Source: Clostridia bacterium
GTDB lineage: Bacteria; Bacillota; Clostridia; Christensenellales; Borkfalkiaceae
Direction: 5' to 3'
Length of the DNA stretch: 13,554 nt
Assembly (NCBI GenBank): GCA_017628935.1
Contig: JAGBYC010000057.1
Span: 1 to 13,554 of the forward strand
The position numbers were made by a program, and so were the translations under genes. A model generated the notes under the pieces. It did no database searches. It was not told the DNA's origin and saw only the letters and a program-made list of their open reading frames with translations. This document shows, piece after piece, positions 1 to 8,300 of this stretch. Position 1 is the first letter of the stretch; the number at the start of each line of letters is the position of its first letter.

Positions 1-1358
1 CCACCCGTTACGGTGTATTCAGGCAACTTAATTTTACTACCTACTAACCCCGTTGAAGGGAACGGCTCGGCAGTAGTAAATGTTAACGAAACAGGCTCGA
101 TAAGTGCTTTTACGTCAACGTTTACCGTTTTTATTTCAGCTTCATTGCCAGTAGAATCTATAAGTGAAACGGTTACTTTATACGTACCCACTTTGTTAGG
201 TGTAAAACCAGCACCGTCGTTTTCAACGGGCTCGGTTTGTAACGAGTTAACAACGTATTTTACGCTATAAGAAAGTTTATTAGAAATGTTACCTTCTTTA
301 GAGTCAAAGCCTAATACGTCCCAGAAAGGATAGTATTGACCTGCTTCACCTTTTGGTGCTTTATTAAGCTCGCAGTCTTCAGGTAATGAAATTACAGGCT
401 TAATATTGTCTTCAATTTCTTCACCTATAACTGAGTGACCTAAAATTTTTGATAAGTAAACGTGCGCAGTTTTACCAGCTGTAATTTCATCAAACGTGAT
501 AGAAACTGTAACGCTCTTACTTTTAAAACTTTCAAAAGTTTTATCGCCCTTGGCCATATGAAGCGAATTATCGTATTCACGAATTACGCCGTCGTCGTTC
601 TTTTTTTCATTAAACCCGTCGTAAGTAGTATATGTGGCGTTATTAATATAATCGTACGAAATAGCGTTAGCGCGTGGATATTTAGTTACCACTAACGTTT
701 CTTTATTTTGACTTTGCCAAGAACCGTTAAACGAAGTTTTAGTAAGTACACCTTGCGATTCTTCTGTTTTTAATTTGTCTTTATCGTCATCTTTCCAGCC
801 AGCCCAAGTAGTAGCAGTATGCGACCTTGACCTAATCCACGATTCACCAATATAGAAACCTCTACGAAGATGTTCTACTTCGATAAATTCGTTTGGATTT
901 TCAACGCCGTTAATACGAATTACAACTTTTGAAAATTCAACGTCACTTGAGTCGGTAAGTTCATTTGGCATTTTTGGTGATTCTTTTTCAGGAGCAATAA
1001 AATATTCAAATAACGCAACGTCTTTTGTAAGCGATTCAACTAAAACTGGTATTTTATAAGTAAGCGTAGTAGTTTTAGTAAACGCAACGCCTAAACCAGT
1101 TGTGTTAGTTCCTCCGCCGTTAGTTTCATATTCGTACGCGCCACCTTCAACCCAGTCAGGCAACTCGGCTGACGACGTAAACGTTACGGGATTTTCTGAA
1201 GAAACGTCGATATATTTTTCCCAGTATGCATTATTATTTTCAGCAGCGTTTACCGTTTCTGTAGATTTTTTAAATCCTCCCAACGCCGTAAAGGCGCTTG
1301 CAGAAACTGCAAACGCTACGGTTAACGCTGTAAGAATAATACTTCTTTTTTTCTTCAT
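1..1358 (-). CDS. Secreted LamG-like/Ig-like surface protein, 3' end cut by window edge
   Basis: An open frame of 452 complete codons runs off the left edge without a stop, so the protein is C-terminally incomplete. The start is the ATG at 1356-1358, preceded by a good ribosome site (GGAGGA at 1363-1368). Residues 1-39 form a Sec signal peptide (MKKKRS, hydrophobic core, then a VNAAE cleavage region). Residues about 42-312 are rich in alternating beta strands. They end in VTVSITFDEITAGKTAHVYL (281-301), which resembles the closing strands of the LamG-like modules in the 1212-residue protein at the other end of the locus. Residues about 317-417 are an Ig-like domain: it opens NIKPVISLP and closes with a GTYKVTVSLIDSTGNEAEI strand pair typical of bacterial Ig/HYR-type folds. 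A second such domain starts at the edge. The gene begins 18 nt after the second permease, so it is probably cotranscribed. A glycan-binding role is inferred. Confidence 0.85.
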   Translation of the reverse strand, partial: MKKKRSIILTALTVAFAVSASAFTALGGFKKSTETVNAAENNNAYWEKYIDVSSENPVTFTSSAELPDWVEGGAYEYETNGGGTNTTGLGVAFTKTTTLTYKIPVLVESLTKDVALFEYFIAPEKESPKMPNELTDSSDVEFSKVVIRINGVENPNEFIEVEHLRRGFYIGESWIRSRSHTATTWAGWKDDDKDKLKTEESQGVLTKTSFNGSWQSQNKETLVVTKYPRANAISYDYINNATYTTYDGFNEKKNDDGVIREYDNSLHMAKGDKTFESFKSKSVTVSITFDEITAGKTAHVYLSKILGHSVIGEEIEDNIKPVISLPEDCELNKAPKGEAGQYYPFWDVLGFDSKEGNISNKLSYSVKYVVNSLQTEPVENDGAGFTPNKVGTYKVTVSLIDSTGNEAEIKTVNVDVKALIEPVSLTFTTAEPFPSTGLVGSKIKLPEYTVTG

Positions 1359-1362
1359 CTTA

Positions 1363-1368
1363 TCCTCC
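1363..1368 (-). promoter_or_regulatory. Ribosome binding site of the truncated surface-protein gene
   Basis: GGAGGA lies 4-5 nt before the ATG, inside the 18-nt gap after the permease stop. It supports the start at 1358 and separate translation initiation within one transcript. Confidence 0.75.
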
Positions 1369-1376
1369 GCTAATAA

Positions 1377-2345
1377 TTAGCCTTTAAGACCACCAACTGT
1401 TAAGTTATTCATAAGCTTATCTTTAAACACAATGAATAAAATAATTAATGGAATTGCAATGATAATACAACCAGCCATAATTCTTGGAATGTTAAGGCCG
1501 TCAATGTTCGATTCTTTTTGGAATAAGAATAATGCGTAAGATACCATTGGCCAAGAGAATGGAAGATATTGAATGTTAACCTTCCAGTCGTTCCAGAAAG
1601 CAATAAAGTTCATAAGCATTAACGCTGCAATTGAACCCATTGCAAGTGGTACCATTATTTCAATAAGCACTTTAAAGTGTGATGCACCGTCAATAAACGC
1701 TGCTTCAGCGTATTCCCAAGAAATACCTTTGAAGGTTGCGTAGTAGATAAGGAAACTACTACCTAAGAAACCACCCTTCATAAGTAATAAACCTATAATG
1801 TTATCGTACGTACCTAGCGTTCTCATCATATCAAGTTCTGCAGGAAGAGAACCTACGATAGGTATAATCATAGTTATAATAACTATAGGATATAAAATCG
1901 ACGCAATTTTATGGTGACCGTAACGAGCAGATGCGTACGCAGTTACAACGTGCGTAGTAGCAGTAATTACGGTACAACCTATTGAATAAACTAACGAGTT
2001 TAAAATTAATTGTGGTAACCCAACAATAGTATTGTCTGGTTTTTTTACACTAATATGGTCTAACGACCAACTGTAGTTAGTAAGAGTAAAACCTTCAATA
2101 AATTCTCCAGTCCATTTATTGTTATAACCTGTTGGAACTAAGAAAATTTTCATTAAAATATCCCACTTAGTATCTTCAGGCATAATAGACTGGTTAGAAA
2201 ACATTGCTTCACTATTGAACGATGCTAATACCGCCCAAAGGAAAGGTGTAAAAAGGGAGATAACGTAAACAATTAAAAGAATGAATATCGTTAAAGGGAA
2301 GGCTTGTTTATAAAACGGTTTTTTAATTCTATATTTCGATTTCAT
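1377..2345 (-). CDS. Carbohydrate ABC transporter permease, MalG/YtcP type (CUT1)
   Basis: An integral membrane subunit of a binding-protein-dependent sugar importer, 322 residues from the start chosen here. An in-frame ATG at 2387 would add 14 residues but overlaps the upstream permease and has no ribosome site. The ATG at 2345 follows AAGGAGG by 5 nt, so it is preferred. The first membrane segment is at about residues 17-38. Residues about 40-105 form a long outside loop, and further membrane segments follow. The cytoplasmic EAA loop that contacts the ATPase is clear at about residues 212-234 (EYAEAAFIDGASHFKVLIEI, followed by MVPLA), with the conserved EAA, DGA and P. The C-terminus GGLKG is typical of MalG-like permeases. 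It pairs with the permease encoded 10 nt upstream. The substrate cannot be read from the sequence, and no ATPase gene is present in the window. Confidence 0.93.
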   Translation of the reverse strand: MKSKYRIKKPFYKQAFPLTIFILLIVYVISLFTPFLWAVLASFNSEAMFSNQSIMPEDTKWDILMKIFLVPTGYNNKWTGEFIEGFTLTNYSWSLDHISVKKPDNTIVGLPQLILNSLVYSIGCTVITATTHVVTAYASARYGHHKIASILYPIVIITMIIPIVGSLPAELDMMRTLGTYDNIIGLLLMKGGFLGSSFLIYYATFKGISWEYAEAAFIDGASHFKVLIEIMVPLAMGSIAALMLMNFIAFWNDWKVNIQYLPFSWPMVSYALFLFQKESNIDGLNIPRIMAGCIIIAIPLIILFIVFKDKLMNNLTVGGLKG

Positions 2346-2350
2346 AAATG

Positions 2351-2357
2351 CCTCCTT
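2351..2357 (-). promoter_or_regulatory. Ribosome binding site that decides the permease start
   Basis: A perfect AAGGAGG overlaps the TAA stop of the upstream permease gene and sits 5 nt before the ATG at 2343-2345. This fixes the start of the second permease at 2345 rather than 2387 and suggests the two permeases are translationally coupled. Confidence 0.85.
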
Positions 2358-3483
2358 AGAATTCAACTGTTGGGCCGTATTTTTCAAGTAAATACTTAAC
2401 GCCTAACGTAAGTGGTGCAACTATAATAGTAAACGCTAAACCTGCAGCCGATGCAAACGGATATTGATAAGGACCAGACGTTTCACCTAAAATTATTACG
2501 TAGAAGTAATAACCTATAGTTATCGTGCTTTCAGGAGCATACTCTGCATAGAAGTTAAATAATGCCATTTGTCCAGAGAAAATACCCGGTATACCCGTTA
2601 CTAAGAATACGGTAATAGTACCGTAAATCATAGGAATAACAACGTACCAAAATTCTTTAAGCATGTTAATACCTTCAAGTTCGCCGTATTCAATAATAGA
2701 ATCAGGTATACGCGCCATCGCACCCGAATAAAGAATAAGTTGCGAGCCGAAACCTACCCAAACTATGTAGAAAAGGTTTATAAATAACGCCGTTCCTTCA
2801 CTTTTGAATAAGTTATTTGGAATTGCACCCTTTTCTAGACCTAAAATAAACTCACAGAAGTTAGGTAAAGATTCCGTTACGAAGTTTTTAAACATAGTTG
2901 ATATAACTACGTTAGAAATAATGCTTGGTAAGTATAAAACTACTTGGAAAAAGCCAGACGCAGGTATCTTTTTATAAATAACGTACGCGAAAATAATGTT
3001 TAATGGTAAACCGATTAAAACACATACTAAGTATTGAATAATAGCGTTTTCAAAGTATAATGGAAGGTTTGAACCCTGTTGAGTAAACTTTCTATAAAAT
3101 TCTGCAAAGTTATCAAACAACCTATCCCAACCGATAAAAGCATATTCAATTTCAGCTATACCATCGGAATTATCAACAAGCGTAACTTCTTTAAAAGCAA
3201 GTAAAATAGAGTTAAAGTTTACGCATACGTAGAAAATAAAGAATTGTACTAAAGGGTACAACAAAATAGTCCATACGAATACTGATTCACCTATTTTACG
3301 GTTTTTAACATCGTCTTTTTTAACGCGTTTATCAGCGCCAGTTACCCTTCTAAACCAGTTATGTAAAGTAACGCTAATATCGTAAAAAAAGTTTTTAATT
3401 GCATTCAACGCAACCGTGAAAGGATAAGCAATCTTATCCTTTAACGATTTTGTTGGAACGATATCTAATTCGTTTTTAGCCAT
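2356..3483 (-). CDS. Carbohydrate ABC transporter permease, LplB/MalF type (CUT1)
   Basis: The first membrane subunit of the sugar importer, 375 residues. This is longer than the roughly 300 usual for LplB-like permeases because of an N-terminal extension. Residues 1-64 are polar and basic, with a possible amphipathic stretch at 19-45, and are probably cytoplasmic. Membrane segments follow from residue 68 (VFVWTILLYPLVQFFIFYV), then a loop at about 100-140 and further segments at about 146-172, 178-200, 230-253, 280-302 and 340-365. The EAA-type loop lies at about 262-287 (DSIIEYGELEGINMLKEFWY, then VVIPM). Here the usual EAA reads EYGE, a common variation in this branch, while the G and P are kept. 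The ribosome site is weak (AAAGAGAG). It lies 68 nt after the binding-protein gene and 10 nt before its partner permease. The family call is firm; the substrate is unknown. Confidence 0.93.
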   Translation of the reverse strand: MAKNELDIVPTKSLKDKIAYPFTVALNAIKNFFYDISVTLHNWFRRVTGADKRVKKDDVKNRKIGESVFVWTILLYPLVQFFIFYVCVNFNSILLAFKEVTLVDNSDGIAEIEYAFIGWDRLFDNFAEFYRKFTQQGSNLPLYFENAIIQYLVCVLIGLPLNIIFAYVIYKKIPASGFFQVVLYLPSIISNVVISTMFKNFVTESLPNFCEFILGLEKGAIPNNLFKSEGTALFINLFYIVWVGFGSQLILYSGAMARIPDSIIEYGELEGINMLKEFWYVVIPMIYGTITVFLVTGIPGIFSGQMALFNFYAEYAPESTITIGYYFYVIILGETSGPYQYPFASAAGLAFTIIVAPLTLGVKYLLEKYGPTVEF

Positions 3484-3551
3484 AATTTATCTCTCTTTAA
3501 ATTTTATAAGCTACCACAGAAGGCAGTTTTCCAGTTACCACCAGGAGCGTT

Positions 3552-5345
3552 TTAATCGTCTTTAAACTCAGCATTTTCAGTATAATAATTTTTAAATGCG
3601 TTAAAGTATGTTTCTGCATCAACGCTATAATCTTCAAAAACTTCAATAGGGTTTTTAGCGTTAATTTTATTACCGTCAACTATTAAACCAGTAGTTACAA
3701 CACCGTATTTAGTTTCAACTACTTTAGGGTTTAATTCGCTAAATTTAGATGCACCAGAAACGTATCTTAAATTGTCAGAAGCAACTGCATCTACGTAGTA
3801 TTTATAAAGTTGTTGTTTATAGTATGAAGTGTTGTATTTTTGAGTATCATTAGAATCTAAAGCATACGTATATGGACGAGTAGAACCACTTATTGCCGTA
3901 TATTTAGATAAATTCTTTTGAGTTGTAGTATAAACTAAGAATAATTTTGCAAGTATTTCTTGTGGAGTGCCTTGCGCTTCTTTACGAATAAACACGTTAG
4001 AGTTAGGCGTACCAGAAACAACAACCATCTTATTGTTGCCATCTGCATCTACGTTGTGACCTTCGTATCTAGGGTACGTCATAACGCCGAATCTACGTTT
4101 TGTGTTATCGCCATATAACGATGGTAATGATTCAAGAGTTTCTTTAGCACCGTTTTCCCACCAACCACCGTCGATGAACATTGCTACACGGTTATAAAGC
4201 GCAGGACCTTCAGCTGCTTTATATTTTGATAATATGAATCTTTTTTGAGCTTCTTCGTTACCAGTATTTTTTGCAACGTATTTGTCGTCTATCCAGCCGT
4301 TACCTACCATTTCTTCAGCAAATTTAAGCGCATATAAACGACCTTCTTGATTTGCAGTAAGGTAAGCGTTCTTTTCTGCTAACGTATATACGTTACCGTT
4401 TTTATCAGTACCTTGGCCAGTTACGTTGATATACCAGTCGTTAGCGCCTTCGTAGTTAGCGTGGAAGTTGTTGAAGTAACCTACTAAGTTGTAGCTGATT
4501 TCAGTTGAATAACCGATAGGAGTTATTTGATAATCAGAATTTAACTTACTATCGTGAGCTTCGTCGTCTAATATTTTTTCACATAAATTACGGAAATCGT
4601 CAATAGTGATAGGTAAACCGTCGTCTGCAGTACCCTTTAAACCGTCTTGACCAGCAGATTTTTGGCTGTCAATATAATCTTCAGTTAAACCACCAACGTC
4701 AGAATCTTTACCACCGATAAAGTCGCCGTCATCATTAAGATAGTAACCTCTTTCATAGAAAAGGTCTACGTCGTAAGCCATATTATAGAAAGACGAATAC
4801 ATAGGAATAGCAACGTAAGTGTTTGTGTAAGAACCGTCTGATCTTGAAGTTGCGTATAAAGTAAGGTCTTTAGCCGAAGCGTTTAACTTATCTGCGATAG
4901 AACCAGTTTCGCCTTCGTCGTTCCAAACCATTTTGTAGTATTCACCGTAAGTTGGGTCGTCTTTAAGATTTTGAGTGTTTGTAACAACGTCAGTAATATC
5001 TAAGAATTTAGATACATTTTCACGAAGCGCTAAAGTCGTAAAATAAAGGTCGAAACTACTATTAGTCATAATACCTAAAGCCTTATCTTCTTTAACGTCG
5101 TCTTTACCACTTTTAATGTTGATTTTAACGCCTTGTTTGCCATCTTCAAAAGACACGTCTTTAAACATTTTTTCGAACTCTGTCTTCATGTCGTAAAGCC
5201 ATTCGTCGCCCCAGTCACCGGCATACACTACTACGCCTAACGTAGTTTCGTTACCAGAGTCGCCTTCAGGGTCACATGCAGTTAACGCTACCGCTGAAAA
5301 AAGCATTACAAATGTGAGTAAAAAACTCAAGATTTTCTTTTTCAT
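3552..5345 (-). CDS. Extracellular solute-binding lipoprotein of a sugar ABC importer
   Basis: A 597-residue substrate-capture protein of the SBP_bac_1 (CUT1 sugar) type, tethered outside the membrane by a lipid. Residues 1-24 are a lipoprotein signal: MKKK, a hydrophobic core, then the lipobox LTAC with Cys24 as the lipidated residue. The mature start is the acidic linker DPEGDSGNE. Binding-protein hallmarks are a first beta-strand VVVYAGDWGDEWL at about 38-50, FDLYFTT at about 98-104, the central GYF at about 289-291 and MFIDGGWWENGA at 389-400. An unusual Gly/Asp loop, DGLKGTADDGLP, spans 234-245 and could bind calcium. The start at 5345 is supported by AAGGAG at 5351-5356. The protein is longer than the typical 420-560 residues. 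The gene directly precedes the two permeases, as expected. Oligosaccharide is the likely class of ligand, but its identity is not readable. The frame stays open past the stop for 15 more codons (3504-3551). Confidence 0.92.
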   Translation of the reverse strand: MKKKILSFLLTFVMLFSAVALTACDPEGDSGNETTLGVVVYAGDWGDEWLYDMKTEFEKMFKDVSFEDGKQGVKINIKSGKDDVKEDKALGIMTNSSFDLYFTTLALRENVSKFLDITDVVTNTQNLKDDPTYGEYYKMVWNDEGETGSIADKLNASAKDLTLYATSRSDGSYTNTYVAIPMYSSFYNMAYDVDLFYERGYYLNDDGDFIGGKDSDVGGLTEDYIDSQKSAGQDGLKGTADDGLPITIDDFRNLCEKILDDEAHDSKLNSDYQITPIGYSTEISYNLVGYFNNFHANYEGANDWYINVTGQGTDKNGNVYTLAEKNAYLTANQEGRLYALKFAEEMVGNGWIDDKYVAKNTGNEEAQKRFILSKYKAAEGPALYNRVAMFIDGGWWENGAKETLESLPSLYGDNTKRRFGVMTYPRYEGHNVDADGNNKMVVVSGTPNSNVFIRKEAQGTPQEILAKLFLVYTTTQKNLSKYTAISGSTRPYTYALDSNDTQKYNTSYYKQQLYKYYVDAVASDNLRYVSGASKFSELNPKVVETKYGVVTTGLIVDGNKINAKNPIEVFEDYSVDAETYFNAFKNYYTENAEFKDD

Positions 5346-5350
5346 AACAT

Positions 5351-5356
5351 CTCCTT
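5351..5356 (-). promoter_or_regulatory. Ribosome binding site of the binding-protein gene
   Basis: AAGGAG lies 5 nt before the ATG at 5343-5345. It is the strongest type of site in the window, consistent with the high protein output a lipoprotein binding protein needs relative to its permeases. Confidence 0.8.
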
Positions 5357-5382
5357 ATAAAATATATAAATTTCTTTTTTAA

Positions 5383-5394
5383 CCGCTTTTGCGG
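5383..5394 (-). other. Small intercistronic hairpin
   Basis: CCGC-AAAA-GCGG forms a 4-bp all-GC stem with a four-A loop, in the 53-nt gap between the large surface protein and the importer genes. There is no U-tract on the minus-strand transcript; the following bases are A-rich. It therefore does not look like a Rho-independent terminator. It may mark an RNA processing or stability point where the importer part of the message is separated. Confidence 0.5.
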
Positions 5395-5398
5395 ATTA

Positions 5399-8300
5399 TT
5401 AATTAGTTTTATCAGTTTCACCGTTCTTATTAGGCTCTACTTCGCCGATAATTTCTACCGTTGCATTATTAACAGGCTTTTTAGCCTCTTTAACGGGTTC
5501 TTCTACCGGTTCGGCCACCTTGATAGGTTCTTCTACCGTTGCCGTTTCTACCGGAGTTTCTTTTTTAGATTTAGGCTCTTTAAACTTCTTTTCCTTCTTA
5601 GTTTTAGGTTCTTTAACCTTCTTTTCTTTTTTAGGTTTTTTAGGTTTATTTTTACCTAACGCTACTAATAAAAGAATAAATGAAACGATAATTAATATTG
5701 CACCAACGCCACCTATAATTAAAGTTATAACGTCTATGCCAAATACTTTAATTAAGCCAGCGTCGTCATCAATTACGTCTATTTCATAGACGTAGATGCC
5801 TTTGTTTCCGTCTAAGTCGGTTACTGTAAGTTTTACTACATAAGCGCCTGCTTTTTCAGGAACGAACGCTCCGTCAATGCAGTTAATTTCAGTACCGTTT
5901 AACGTAACGATAGCCTCGTATAACAAGAAGCCACTATCCCAGTCGTTATCAGTTGCAGTAAACGTAGCAACAGGAATTGTTGCGCCTACTTTTGATTTAG
6001 AAACAAGGTTGTCCGTTACCGTAATTACAGGAGCAGTTTTATCAGTAACTGTAATTACGTACACAACGTCGTCTAACTTAGTTGTGCCTACTTTTGCAGT
6101 AAGTTTAACGGTGTAAGTTCCTTTATGCTCTGGAGTAAATTTAAGCGTTTCGTTTTTGTAAACTTCTACGCCCTTTTCATTTAATACAACATAGTTTTTA
6201 GTAGCATTGCCAACCACTTCACCTTTAGCGTTTAACACGTTGAAAGCGTTTGCAACTAACACGTCGCTAGTAGTGTAGTTAGTACCGAAAGTTTTATCGG
6301 TAGATATGCTATAAAACTCGTTTTCAACGTCAATAATTATAATTAAATTACTAACGTTATAACCGTCGCTTATTTCAAACTTGAATATGTGTTCACCAAC
6401 TTCTGAAAGAGTGTAATCAAACGCAGTTTCATTATCTATAACCCCTTCAATCGCGCCAGTTTTATCTACACCGTTAACAGCATACGAAATTGCAATTTCG
6501 TCAGTAATTATGCCAGATTTTATACCGAAAGCGTCGTACGCCTCAAACTTAACAAAAGTTATTTTCGTGCCTTTTATCGCTTGATATGCGTATACGTTTT
6601 TATTGCTTTCAACTAAGTTTGCACCGTAAAGACAATCGTCACCACTTTTGAAAATAATAGGTTGAACGCTATCAACTACGCGTACGGTAAATTCTATATA
6701 TTCTTTTTGGTTTTCGTTTTGAGGTTCAAGTTCGCCACTAGATGCGCTTCTTCTTGGAATAGTATACGTTACACCGTCAGGAGTTTTATAAGATATTCTA
6801 ATTTTAAACTTGTAATCTACGTCAAATATATCGTTTTTAAATTTATAACCTTCGTTAAGTTCACCTGCGGTAAAAGAACGATAATTTTCATCTTCACTAC
6901 CAGTTACACCGTTAGCGTCAGGTTCGCTTACTAAAAACTCGTATTCAAGGCTCGCAAGTGCGTTTCCGTAGAAGTTTTTGCCGTACGCAGTATCGAAGAA
7001 AGAAATTACGTTTTTATCAATTAATAACGGGCTATCAACACCCATTGAATAAGTGCTGTTTGTAGCAACGTTTAAGTTATAATAAGTTCTTTGAACGTTT
7101 ATTTCGTACTTATATTCAAAAGTATGGTCTTCATCGCTACCGTTGAAAATATCATCGACAACGTAGTAAGTAAGAATATACGTTCCTTCTTCATCAAAGG
7201 TTATTTCGTGGTTTTCAGAAATTTCAGTTCTAACGGCTTTTACGGTTGTTATAGGACTGTCGTTTTCGTCGTAGCCTATTACCTTTTCAAACTTAAACTC
7301 AACGCGTGATAAGTCTTTATCGTGATAAATAGGTGACGACACCGTAGCGCCAGCGTCGTAAACAACGCCTACCGTCGTATCGAAACTTGTTGGAACTTTA
7401 GTTCTTTTAAACGTTACTTTTGAAGCGCTTTCTTCCATAACGTTTATTTTATAATCAGAGGTGTATTTTACTGCATTGTTTCCTACACCTTCGGTGTGAA
7501 TATAACGTAAAGTGTATTCGCCCGACGCTTCGAAAACGTATTTATCAGTAACGCTAAAATTACGTGTGTTAAAAGTAATATTACTAATTGCGTTTATTAT
7601 AGCGCCTACGTAAACCTTACTTGAATACCACTTGCCTTCATCGTGAGTATGAGTACCTACGGGACATTTGCTAGCGCCAGTACATTGTTTGTATCCAAAT
7701 ATTGCACCAAAACTACTACTATCGTTAACTAATGAGAAGTAATAGCCAAAGTCTGCAGTTTTAAGTTCATTTACAGTTAAACTGTAAAGCCAGTTATATA
7801 CCGTTTTTAACTTTTCGTCGGTAGAAACGACTTTACCGTCTTGTAAATACCAACCTTCACTGTGAGTATGCTTTTGCGCCGTTACGTTACAGTTAGTTTC
7901 TTCGCCTTTATCTCCACTACAGTAATAAGCGTTCATAAATTCGCCTATTTTTAAGTTAGATATAGTTTCGTTAACGTTAACACCAGTATCAGTTATTTGA
8001 AGGTCTAAAATTTTACCTGCAAAATTATTTATAACGTTTTTATTTACGTCTTCCCACTTGTTGGTTTTTTCATCTTTAGTAAAGCCAAGCACCATACCAA
8101 GGCTTTGATCTTTAACCTCAGGATTAGTTACCGCATTTGTTACCGTATTTAACTCGTCAAGCGTTACGTTGTATATATTTAAACGTAAACTATTAGTATC
8201 GTCGTTAGCTAAAACAAGTTTATTGTTAGCGTCGTACCAACCGTGCTTATGCTTATTAGAAGTTGTTGTACAGTCATCAGGGCATTTCTTTAAACCTAAT

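Noticed and set aside
13..1380. Three plus-strand open frames (13-270, 462-695, 1102-1380)
   Set aside because: They lie opposite a well-formed minus-strand gene with signal peptide and ribosome site, have low-complexity composition, and lack ribosome sites. They are antisense shadows.
2346..2387. Earlier ATG at 2387 for the second permease
   Set aside because: It lies inside the upstream permease gene without a ribosome site, while ATG 2345 has a perfect AAGGAGG at the right distance.
3497..3679. 60-codon minus-strand open frame overlapping the end of the binding-protein gene
   Set aside because: It is in another frame of the binding-protein gene, is Lys/Leu/Ile-rich as expected from shifted AT-rich coding DNA, and has no ribosome site.
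5383..5394. Intrinsic terminator before the importer genes
   Set aside because: A 4-bp stem followed by A-rich RNA on the transcribed strand does not fit an intrinsic terminator.
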